Below are positions 53,849 to 61,132 of a stretch of 64,000 bases of DNA, piece by piece. Every line of letters begins with the position of its first letter. Within the stretch, counting starts at the first letter, position 1. The stretch is taken from assembly GCA_963706785.1 (NCBI GenBank), contig CAVPNJ010000004.1:620001-684000 (forward strand), given 5' to 3'. The position numbers were made by a program, and so were the translations under genes. Source of the stretch: Pollutimonas sp963706785 (GTDB lineage: Bacteria > Pseudomonadota > Gammaproteobacteria > Burkholderiales > Burkholderiaceae_B). Under the pieces are notes generated by a model, which was not told the DNA's origin, did not search any database, and saw only the letters and a list, made by a program, of their open reading frames with translations.

Positions 53849-55129
53849 GTCATTGCATATAGCCAACACAAGCCGCTCGACCTCACTGCACAGGGCGATT
53901 GGGTCATGAGGCGGTCCGAAGCGAGACGACAGTAACGAGCACTGGGTACCAATGTTTTCCGAGATGCAAAGATTCTGGAGCACTCGCGCCAGTTTGCGAG
54001 GCCGTAAACGCTTCGCAGGGATGACCATGCCGACGCCGAGTGACGCAATGCGAGCCCCATTGTCGAATTGATCCCAAGCAAAAGGAACAATCAGCTGGGG
54101 TGTGCCGGCGCGTAGCGCCTCAGCGGTAGTGCCGATGCCGCCGTGATGAACGAGCACTGCGGCATGCGGAAGGAGCGCAGACAGAGGTACATAAGGTTGC
54201 CATAGTACGGACTCAGGGAGGTTTGCCGGAATTTGGGTACGCTCTTTGGTCAGAAAGATGGCACGGCGCCCGAGTTGATTGACAGCGGAGACTGCGCAAG
54301 CAAAGAAATCGCTAGCATGGAGATTCCCGGTGCCCGGCGTGAAAACCAGCGGTTTCTCGCCAACCGCAAGAAACGCAGACAGTTCTTCGGAAAAGCCACC
54401 TTTTGCGGCAGCCTCAAACAACTGGAAGTCGCCTTCGACCAACGGGCGCGGCCAATCGGGCACGGTCGGTGCAAACCACGAGGGAAAAAGGGTCACCGAA
54501 AGGTCCGGTGCCTCGGTGATGTGACTCAGGAAGGAATGGACCTTTGACAGTCCTAGCGGAGTCCGGACAGCATTGAGCTGAGCAATTGCAACCGGGTCAA
54601 TCCACCCCTTTTCCACGAATCGCCAGAGAGCACGTCGCCAGCTCATCGGAACCCAACGTGGCACTGACGTGGCGCCGATGTTCAGCGGGTCGTGGCAGGT
54701 CCGTAGATTCGACGGGGCAAGATATGCGGCAATGACCGATTTCACAAAGCCGCGCTCGCGGGCAATTACAGCGCCCGGCACTGCGAAGGGATGGGCAATC
54801 ACAACTTGGGGAACTTGCGCGGAGGGAAAGGAACTGATGGCTTCGACTACCTGTTTTAGCCCATTACTGTAGTTGGCCAAAAGAGCCGAGAAGCCTTTCT
54901 TGGGGTCCCATATATCCGGATTTCTAAGGACGCGAATGAACTCGTCGTCTGTTCCAATCCCGATAAACGGAAGTCCGGAACCACGAACGACATTCTCATA
55001 ATAGGAATGAGTTATGAACGTTACCTTTCGCCCGAGCGTTTTCAACGCGTTCGCGATACGGATAAACGGATGGATATCGCCGGTAGTTCCGACAGTGATA
55101 ACGAGATAGTGCGGAGTGGTTTCGGGCAC
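53792..55129 (-). CDS. UDP-glycosyltransferase-like protein (GT1/GT28, RhlB-like)
   Basis: 445 residues, GTG start at 55129. N-terminal VITVGTTGDIHPFIRIANALKTLGRKVTFIT (glycine-rich acceptor-side motif) and C-terminal VHHGGIGTTAEALRAGTPQLIVPFAWDQFDNGARI (about residues 327-361), the nucleotide-sugar motif of the family. This layout resembles rhamnosyl- and macrolide- or flavonoid-type glycosyltransferases; donor and acceptor are unknown. The C-terminal 18 residues (QHTNPPDLPQAALASVR) lie inside a palindromic attC-like element and look unlike a domain. Only a weak ribosome site precedes it, as is common for gene cassettes. Confidence 0.85.
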   Translation of the reverse strand: MPETTPHYLVITVGTTGDIHPFIRIANALKTLGRKVTFITHSYYENVVRGSGLPFIGIGTDDEFIRVLRNPDIWDPKKGFSALLANYSNGLKQVVEAISSFPSAQVPQVVIAHPFAVPGAVIARERGFVKSVIAAYLAPSNLRTCHDPLNIGATSVPRWVPMSWRRALWRFVEKGWIDPVAIAQLNAVRTPLGLSKVHSFLSHITEAPDLSVTLFPSWFAPTVPDWPRPLVEGDFQLFEAAAKGGFSEELSAFLAVGEKPLVFTPGTGNLHASDFFACAVSAVNQLGRRAIFLTKERTQIPANLPESVLWQPYVPLSALLPHAAVLVHHGGIGTTAEALRAGTPQLIVPFAWDQFDNGARIASLGVGMVIPAKRLRPRKLARVLQNLCISENIGTQCSLLSSRFGPPHDPIALCSEVERLVLAICNDAQHTNPPDLPQAALASVR

Positions 55130-55174
55130 GGCAAATAGCCTTTAAATGGACGTGCGAGGGAACGGTTTCATGAC

Positions 55175-55270
55175 GCCCAACGTGGAAGTGAGGGGCAGCC
55201 GAAGTGCGAAGCGCGAAGGGAGCCTGCAAGCACAGCTTGCAGGCTGTCCCTCTCGACTGAGAGGTTACGC
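55175..55270 (-). repeat. attC-like element A, between nucleotidyltransferase and glycosyltransferase
   Basis: 96-base folded element directly after the nucleotidyltransferase stop and 46 bases before the glycosyltransferase start. On the minus strand it runs from GCGTAAC (one mismatch to RYYYAAC) to GTTGGGC (fits GTTRRRY), with GAGGGACAGCC pairing to GGCTGCCCCTC and a perfect inner hairpin (55221-55231/55235-55245). An alternative fold is a three-way junction (55218-55222 with 55270-55274). It shares the GCAAGC-N3-GCTTGC centre with element B. Confidence 0.45.
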
Positions 55271-55288
55271 TCCCTGACTCTACGCATA

Positions 55289-55858
55289 TTAGTCGGCGGT
55301 GACTCGTAGCATGGGCCATTTCTTGAGCCATCCCTTTTCACGCCACCGCTTCTCGAAGACATCCAGCTTGCCTCGCCTAAATCGCGGTGTAGGCCGGATT
55401 ATTCCTTGAAATAGATCGTCCAGACCGAATGGAGCCAAGATTTCAATCTCACTGGACTGGGTTAGCCTTGCTGCGACTGCTGTGGCCGTCTCGGGCCAAA
55501 AAGAAAGCGCGTGGACGCACGACATATACGGCTCGTCGCCATTGCGTCTATGCATTCGGCCCTGATTCTTTACCGACCAGAGAATAGTAGGATCCATGCC
55601 TATTAGGCGTTGCTCGATCTCGATATCCAGCTGAGGGCAAATCTGTTCTGTATCGAACCAGATTATATCGACGTCGTTTGAGATTTCGCCTGTTTTATGG
55701 CCGCTGAGCAGATCCCAGACACCGTCCCGTATGAACCCGGCTCCAATCCAGCAGTCAGGCAGCGCTAGATCTCTCACGTGAGCCAGGATTTGACATCTAC
55801 GCCTATCGTTCAAAAGGACTGACTTCAAAGTTAATGCGTACTCGATAGAGTGAATCAT
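55289..55858 (-). CDS. Nucleotidyltransferase-like protein (PF06042, DUF925)
   Basis: 189 residues. Seen: CWIGAGFIRDGVWDLLSGH, the catalytic-type NDVDIIWFD (two acidic residues, as in nucleotidyltransferase folds), and GLDDLFQGIIRPTPRF. The KRWREKGWLKKWP tail is typical of the NTP_transf_6 family. Biochemical role is unknown; relatives appear in mobile and cassette settings. No neighbouring gene on its strand within 130 bases upstream, and an attC-like element follows. Confidence 0.8.
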   Translation of the reverse strand: MIHSIEYALTLKSVLLNDRRRCQILAHVRDLALPDCWIGAGFIRDGVWDLLSGHKTGEISNDVDIIWFDTEQICPQLDIEIEQRLIGMDPTILWSVKNQGRMHRRNGDEPYMSCVHALSFWPETATAVAARLTQSSEIEILAPFGLDDLFQGIIRPTPRFRRGKLDVFEKRWREKGWLKKWPMLRVTAD

Positions 55859-55993
55859 AAAAAGAGCCCTCTTTGATCCGACAGCAGTATATCGGTATCG
55901 ACTGCTGGACCTGAAGCGGTCTTTGCGTTGTTTCCAGCCCTGCCCAGGCCCCCTGCGCCTCCTTAAGAAACCAGGGAACCGTCAGCGGCCTGT

Positions 55994-56620
55994 CTAATCA
56001 ATCCGATCAGAAACCAGCTCCGCCGCCCGGACCAGATCCTCGGGAGTATTCACATTAAAAAACGCATCTCCAGCGTCCTCGAACCATACCGGAACAGCAG
56101 CGTTCAATTGTTCCCACTCCTGAACCTTGCGCCCTCCCGCATGCAAGAAATCGTACAGACCCTGCACCAGACGTTTATGCACAAGCATGCATAAAGGGTG
56201 CGCCCTTACTGCCGTGCGGGCGTAAGCGAGCTGCGCAACGCCAGCCCCTAGTGCAGCACTCAAACGCGGTATCAGATCTGTGGGCGGCATGGGTACATCG
56301 ACGGGGATCACCGCCAACCAGGGCGTATCGATGGTATTCAGTGCCGTCGCAACTCCCGCCAGCGGACCCGAATAGACCCCCAGCTCCTCGTCATCCGGGA
56401 CCGTTGCTCCATATTGAGCGTACACATCCAGACACCGATTCGCGCTGATAAGAACCTGCCCAACCTGTGGAGCGAGGAAGCGGTGGGCATATGCCACCAA
56501 AGGCATCCCCTTGAGATCCATCAAGCCCTTCTCTACGACCGGGGTATTACCGCTGCCCTGCACGCGGCGACCGCGGCCGCCAGCTAGAATCAGGCCCGTC
56601 AGCGAATCACGGGCGATCAT
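55994..56620 (-). CDS. mobA: Molybdenum cofactor guanylyltransferase
   Basis: Joins GMP to the molybdenum cofactor, giving the bis-MGD used by DMSO-reductase-family enzymes such as FdsA. 208 residues. Seen: TGLILAGGRGRRVQGSGNTPVVEKGLMDLKGMPLVAYA (nucleotide-binding loop), VLISANRCLDVYAQYGATVPDDEELGVYSGPLAGVATAL, and VIPVDVPMPPTDLI with the acidic metal site. The start overlaps moaA by four bases. Confidence 0.94.
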   Translation of the reverse strand: MIARDSLTGLILAGGRGRRVQGSGNTPVVEKGLMDLKGMPLVAYAHRFLAPQVGQVLISANRCLDVYAQYGATVPDDEELGVYSGPLAGVATALNTIDTPWLAVIPVDVPMPPTDLIPRLSAALGAGVAQLAYARTAVRAHPLCMLVHKRLVQGLYDFLHAGGRKVQEWEQLNAAVPVWFEDAGDAFFNVNTPEDLVRAAELVSDRID

Positions 56621-57720
56621 CCCCCGATGTAGCTCATTTCGATTTTTTCCCGTTTAGTCGTTTCACGGCCACGGATTTCGGAGTAATGATCATCGCGCTG
56701 GGACCATATTCCGGTGAAATGTGCCGCGATGTCAGCATCGGAAGCACCGCTGCGGACAAGCGCACGCAGATCATGGCCGTGCGATGCAAACAGACAAAGG
56801 AATAACTTGCCTTCCGGCGACAGCCGCGCACGGGTACAGTCCCCGCAAAACGGCTGCGACACACTGGTAATCAAGCCTATTTCGCCGGCATTATCGCGGT
56901 AGCGCCATCGATTCGCCACTTCTCCACGGTAAGTGGCGCTAACAGGCTCTAGCGGAAACTCTGCGGATATTCGTTCCAAAATTTCAGCGCCGCTTACGAC
57001 TTCCTGAAGGTTCCACCCGTTGGTGCTGCCGACGTCCATGTACTCGATAAACCGCAGGATATGACCGGAGTGTCGGAAGTGTCGAGCCATAGGCAGAATC
57101 TGCTGGTCGTTCAGGCCCTTGCGTACCACCATATTGACTTTGACAGGGGCCAATCCGACTCGCGCAGCTTCGTCGATTCCTTCCAGCACTGTCTTGACGC
57201 TAACCCGGCTGTCGCTCATGCGCTCGAACATCTGGTCATCGAGCGCGTCCAGACTGACTGTCACACGAGTAAGCCCGGCATCTTTTAATGCCTGGGCTTT
57301 TTTAGCCAGCAAAGTGCCATTGGTCGTCAAGGTAACCTCGACCGGCTGGCCGTCGACGCCACGCAGACGAACCAGCATGGCAACCAGCGCTTCTAGGTCT
57401 CGGCGCAAAAGCGGCTCGCCGCCGGTCAAGCGAATTTTTTGCACACCCAAGCCCACCGCCACACCAGCTACGCGAGCGATTTCTTCAAAGCTTAGGAGGG
57501 CACTGTGAGGTAAAAATTCGTAGTCGCTGCCAAAAACTTCACGCGGCATGCAGTAGGTACAGCGAAAATTACAGCGATCTGTGACAGAGATACGCAGATC
57601 GTGCAATGGTCGGCCTCGGGTATCGCGAACTCCTCCGCCGCCCTTAATTGGGAGTGCAGAAATTGCGGCACCCGGCGACGGCGCGGGCTGATGGCTTGAG
57701 TGGAAGATGACCTTGCTCAT
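56617..57720 (-). CDS. moaA: GTP 3',8-cyclase
   Basis: Radical-SAM first step of molybdenum cofactor synthesis. 367 residues. Seen: ISVTDRCNFRCTYCMP with CxxxCxxC (N-terminal cluster), LTGGEPLLRRDL, LTTNGTLLAKKAQALKDAGLTRVTVSLDAL, RFIEYMDVGSTNGW, and C-terminal FCGDCTRARLSPEGKLFLCLF with the second cluster's cysteines. It ends with ...IEMSYIGG; the terminal double glycine is important for MoaA. Third gene order: regulator-moaA-mobA; three bases after the regulator. Confidence 0.96.
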   Translation of the reverse strand: MSKVIFHSSHQPAPSPGAAISALPIKGGGGVRDTRGRPLHDLRISVTDRCNFRCTYCMPREVFGSDYEFLPHSALLSFEEIARVAGVAVGLGVQKIRLTGGEPLLRRDLEALVAMLVRLRGVDGQPVEVTLTTNGTLLAKKAQALKDAGLTRVTVSLDALDDQMFERMSDSRVSVKTVLEGIDEAARVGLAPVKVNMVVRKGLNDQQILPMARHFRHSGHILRFIEYMDVGSTNGWNLQEVVSGAEILERISAEFPLEPVSATYRGEVANRWRYRDNAGEIGLITSVSQPFCGDCTRARLSPEGKLFLCLFASHGHDLRALVRSGASDADIAAHFTGIWSQRDDHYSEIRGRETTKREKIEMSYIGG

Positions 57721-57723
57721 ATA

Positions 57724-58851
57724 TCAATCATAAGCTTTCTGTGAGGGCAAGTGTTTACGTTTCAGCAGGGCCGGCGAAAAAGCTTCTTCCATTGTCTGGA
57801 CCAGACCCATGCTGCTCGCATCGTAACCCACAAGTTGCGAGATATATTCGCGATAACGTTCGCCCCTCATCAAATCTAGAAGCCGCTGCATTCGGATCGA
57901 ATTCAACGTGTCCCGATGAACCGCAAAGAAGTAGCGCTCTTTGGCCAAGGGTATGAACGACAAACCGCAACGCCACGCTGCTGTCTCGACACCGATCCCG
58001 ACATCCGCCATCCCGCTGGCGATATGCGCCGCTATGGCCATATGGGTAAATTCGCTGCTGTCGAAACCCTGAACACGGCTGGTGTCAATGTTGAGGCGGG
58101 TCAGCATTAAGGTGACTAGCGACCGTGTGCTGGAACCGATTTGGCGATTGACGAAACGCACACCCGGATTGACCAGGTCTGCTATGCAAGTAATGTTTTT
58201 GGGATTTCCCTGCTGTACGAACATGCCGGTATTTCGCACAGCCAGATGAATCAGCCTGTGCTCAACAGGGTCTAGCCATTCACTATAGAAGTCGAGGATG
58301 GGCGACTCGAATTCCCCTACGGGAACCTGAAAGCCGGCAAGATCGCACTCGCCGTGGGTTAACGACGCCAAAGCCTCTATCGCGGTGCGATAGCGCAGTT
58401 CGAGCGGCAGAATGTCGAGCCCATTCGCCAATTGCATCAACCCTTCCACCGCGAACCCATGGCTGGCGTGCAAACGCAGCCGCGGCTGGCTTTCTGGATA
58501 TAAACCCTCGAGTTCTTCTTGCAGTTCGGACGCCATGCTTTCCAGAGTGGGCATTAGGCGCGCGTCGACTCGCCGGTTCGCCCACACAAGATGCTGCCCG
58601 AAATCCGTTAATTTGGTTCCCTGACGACGAGAGGTGTCCAGTAAAGCCGCCTCGAATTCTTTCTCGGCATTGCGCAGCAAACCCCAACCGTGCCGGTACG
58701 ACACCCCGCAGGCCTTGCAGGCACCAGCAATATGTCCGGTTGCCGCGATGGCCTCGAGCAGCCGGATCACCTCGCTGAGGTCGACCACGGTTCCGGAGGG
58801 TTTCTCAAGCATCCATCGGGAGCTCAGGCGCGCCTTGAACTTATGGGTCAT
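57724..58851 (-). CDS. ModE-type HTH regulator with periplasmic-binding-protein-like domain
   Basis: 375 residues. N-terminal winged helix of the ModE type: VDLSEVIRLLEAIAATGHIAGACKACGVSYRHGWGLLRNAEKEF (about residues 23-66), followed by LLDTSRRQGTKLTDFGQHLVWANRRVDARLMPTLESM. The C-terminal 200 residues resemble a PBP-like ligand domain (LRLHASHGFAVEGLMQLANGL, DLAGFQVPVGEF, LVNPGVRFVNRQIGSSTRSL, MADVGIGVETAA), as in molybdate- or substrate-sensing one-component regulators. It is first in a moaA-mobA operon and divergent from fdsG, so it probably controls formate dehydrogenase and cofactor genes. Ligand (molybdate, formate or another) is unknown. Confidence 0.85.
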   Translation of the reverse strand: MTHKFKARLSSRWMLEKPSGTVVDLSEVIRLLEAIAATGHIAGACKACGVSYRHGWGLLRNAEKEFEAALLDTSRRQGTKLTDFGQHLVWANRRVDARLMPTLESMASELQEELEGLYPESQPRLRLHASHGFAVEGLMQLANGLDILPLELRYRTAIEALASLTHGECDLAGFQVPVGEFESPILDFYSEWLDPVEHRLIHLAVRNTGMFVQQGNPKNITCIADLVNPGVRFVNRQIGSSTRSLVTLMLTRLNIDTSRVQGFDSSEFTHMAIAAHIASGMADVGIGVETAAWRCGLSFIPLAKERYFFAVHRDTLNSIRMQRLLDLMRGERYREYISQLVGYDASSMGLVQTMEEAFSPALLKRKHLPSQKAYD

Positions 58852-58891
58852 CCGGATACTCCAAGACCTATGATTTATAGGCTTTATTTTT

Positions 58892-58915
58892 CATATAAAC
58901 CAAGGGGTTTATATG
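58892..58915. promoter_or_regulatory. Inverted repeat in the regulator-fdsG gap, candidate operator
   Basis: CATATAAACC (58892-58901) and GGTTTATATG (58906-58915) are perfect inverse complements with a four-base AAGG spacer. It lies 41 bases before the regulator start and 96 before fdsG. A symmetric 24-bp site in a divergent promoter is the expected operator form for a dimeric HTH regulator. A second, weaker repeat is at 58980-58999. Confidence 0.6.
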
Positions 58916-58979
58916 TGCATTTTTGCCTATTGAAATAATCGGTTATCCCGAGTAGATTACTAGAATACAAATATTATAT

Positions 58980-58999
58980 ATATGCAAATTAAAGCATAT
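58980..58999. promoter_or_regulatory. Second inverted repeat upstream of fdsG
   Basis: ATATGC (58980-58985) and GCATAT (58994-58999) are inverse complements eight bases apart, 12 bases before the fdsG start. It overlaps the ribosome-binding region, so it could be an operator or an mRNA structure. Confidence 0.35.
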
Positions 59000-59010
59000 T
59001 CGAGACAAAC

Positions 59011-59547
59011 ATGACGCCATTAATCTCGACTGTCCCGGAAACGGGCGCGCACACCGCCGCAGGCACACCCGACTCGAAAGCCGCCCAGGAAACCGCGCAC
59101 GAGCTTGTTACTCAAGTGCTGAAGCAATATGAAGGACAAGCCGGCAGTCTGCTTCCCGTTTTGCATGCCGTACAGCATGCGCTCGGGTGTATACCCGATT
59201 CGGTTGTCCCCACAATTGCCGCTGCCCTGCAGTTATCGCGTGCCGAAGTCCACGGTGTCATCAGTTTCTATCCCCATTTTCACCAAACACCATTGGCGCC
59301 GGTGGTGCTGGAAATGTGCCGTGCGGAATCCTGTCAGTCCATGGGCGGCAATGCATTGGCTGACCATGCCAAACAGATGCTGGGTTGCGACTTTCGCAGC
59401 ACTAGCCGAAGCGGTAGCGTAAGCCTGCAGCCGGTTTACTGCTTGGGCTTGTGTGCACAATCGCCGGCCATCATGATCAATGGCCGGCCTTACGCCAGGA
59501 TGACTCCGGCAAAGCTCGACGCACTGTTACAGGCAGAAGGCATATGA
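59011..59547 (+). CDS. fdsG: Formate dehydrogenase gamma subunit (NuoE-like)
   Basis: 178 residues. 2Fe-2S subunit of soluble NAD-dependent formate dehydrogenase. Seen: LLPVLHAVQHALGCIPDSVVPTIAAALQLSRAEVHGVISFYPHF, and the cluster cysteines in MCRAESCQSMGG and VYCLGLCAQSPAIMINGRPYARM. Its stop overlaps the fdsB start. GAG lies a few bases before the ATG at 59011. Confidence 0.93.
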   Translation: MTPLISTVPETGAHTAAGTPDSKAAQETAHELVTQVLKQYEGQAGSLLPVLHAVQHALGCIPDSVVPTIAAALQLSRAEVHGVISFYPHFHQTPLAPVVLEMCRAESCQSMGGNALADHAKQMLGCDFRSTSRSGSVSLQPVYCLGLCAQSPAIMINGRPYARMTPAKLDALLQAEGI

Positions 59548-61121
59548 CCATGACCCCCGCCATTCGCCTATACATACCCCGCGACACAGCGGCCATCGCT
59601 GTAGGTGCCGACGACATCGCGCTCGCCATCGCACACGAAGCGCAACGCCGCGAAATCAGTATCGACATCGTGCGAAATGGGTCGCGCGGCTTGCTATGGC
59701 TTGAAACCCTGGTCGAAGTGCAAACGCCTTCCGGGCGCGTTGCGTATGGTCCGGTCGATGTCACTGACATCGTAAGCCTATTCGACGCCGACTGGTTGCA
59801 CGGCAAACCGCATCCGCTATTCCATGGCCTGACTGAAGAAATCCCGTACCTAAAGAATCAAGAGCGCCTGACTTTTGCCCGGGTTGGCATCACCGACCCT
59901 TTAAGCCTTTTCGACTACCAAGCCCACGGCGGATTCCAGGGATTGCAAAAAGCGTTGGCTATGACGCCAGCGGCCATCGTTGATGAAGTCGTGGAATCCG
60001 GACTGCGTGGGCGCGGCGGTGCTGCCTTCCCAACCGGAATCAAGTGGAAAACCGTACTGGCCACCGATGCCGATCAAAAATACATCGTATGCAATGCCGA
60101 CGAAGGCGATTCGGGCACTTTTTCTGATCGCATGTTAATGGAAGGCGACCCCTATGCACTGATCGAGGGCATGGCGATCGCCGGGCTGGCCACACAAGCC
60201 ACATACGGCTATATCTATGTGCGCTCCGAATACCCGCTGGCCATCTCCGCACTTGAAGACGCCATCGCTCACGCTCGTGCGGCCGGCTGGCTGGGCAGCA
60301 ACATACGGGGCAGCGAGCGCGCGTTCGACCTTGAAGTGCGGCAAGGCGCTGGCGCCTATATTTGTGGTGAAGAAACCTCGTTGCTGGAAAGCCTGGAAGG
60401 CAAACGCGGACTGGTCCGCGCCAAACCGCCGCTTCCGGCAATACGCGGCCTTTTCGGTAAACCCACCGTCATCAATAATGTTATTTCCCTGGCCACCGTA
60501 CCGATCATCCTGGCACGCGGCGCCGCCTTTTATCGCGATTACGGCATGGGCCGCTCCAGGGGAACCTTGCCGTTCCAGCTTGCCGGCAACATAAAGCATG
60601 GCGGGCTGGTCGAAAAGGCTTTCGGGCTTAGCTTGCGCGACTTGCTCTATGGCTTCGGCGGCGGTAGCGCCAGCGGGCTCCCGCTGCGGGCTGTGCAGGT
60701 AGGTGGTCCGCTGGGCGCCTACCTGCCCGAGTCACAGTGGGATGTACCGCTGGACTACGAAGCTTATATCGCCATATCGGCCATGATCGGCCATGGCGGT
60801 CTGGTGGCTTTCGACGAAACCGTCGATATGGCCGAGATGGCCGAATACGCGATGGCATTCTGTGCCGTCGAATCCTGCGGTAAATGTACGCCCTGTCGCA
60901 TCGGTGCCGTGCGCGGCACAGAAGTCATCAACAAGATCCGCCACAACGAACAGCGTGAAGAACAGGCTTATTTATTGCGCGACCTGTGCGACACCATGTT
61001 GGCCGGCTCGCTTTGCGCGCTAGGCGGCATGACACCGTACCCGGTCCTGTCTGCCCTGAATCATTTCCCGGAAGACTTCGGTCTGCCGCGTTCCACCAAG
61101 GCAACTGCAGAAGTCGCCTGA
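59544..61121 (+). CDS. fdsB: Formate dehydrogenase beta subunit (NuoF-like)
   Basis: 525 residues from the ATG at 59544, which overlaps the fdsG stop (ATGA). Contains NADH- and FMN-binding motifs: SGLRGRGGAAFPTGIKWK, YIVCNADEGDSGTFSDRMLMEGDPYALIEGM, GAYICGEETSLLESLEGKRGLVRAKPPLP, and the 4Fe-4S cluster ESCGKCTPCRIGAVRG. The N-terminal 110 residues resemble a thioredoxin-like domain. Passes electrons from FdsA to NAD. Confidence 0.95.
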   Translation: MTMTPAIRLYIPRDTAAIAVGADDIALAIAHEAQRREISIDIVRNGSRGLLWLETLVEVQTPSGRVAYGPVDVTDIVSLFDADWLHGKPHPLFHGLTEEIPYLKNQERLTFARVGITDPLSLFDYQAHGGFQGLQKALAMTPAAIVDEVVESGLRGRGGAAFPTGIKWKTVLATDADQKYIVCNADEGDSGTFSDRMLMEGDPYALIEGMAIAGLATQATYGYIYVRSEYPLAISALEDAIAHARAAGWLGSNIRGSERAFDLEVRQGAGAYICGEETSLLESLEGKRGLVRAKPPLPAIRGLFGKPTVINNVISLATVPIILARGAAFYRDYGMGRSRGTLPFQLAGNIKHGGLVEKAFGLSLRDLLYGFGGGSASGLPLRAVQVGGPLGAYLPESQWDVPLDYEAYIAISAMIGHGGLVAFDETVDMAEMAEYAMAFCAVESCGKCTPCRIGAVRGTEVINKIRHNEQREEQAYLLRDLCDTMLAGSLCALGGMTPYPVLSALNHFPEDFGLPRSTKATAEVA

Positions 61122-61132
61122 CGGAGTCCATC

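Noticed and set aside
53424..53909. 161-codon plus-strand frame across the TnpB remnant
   Set aside because: The minus strand holds clear TnpB motifs over the same bases.
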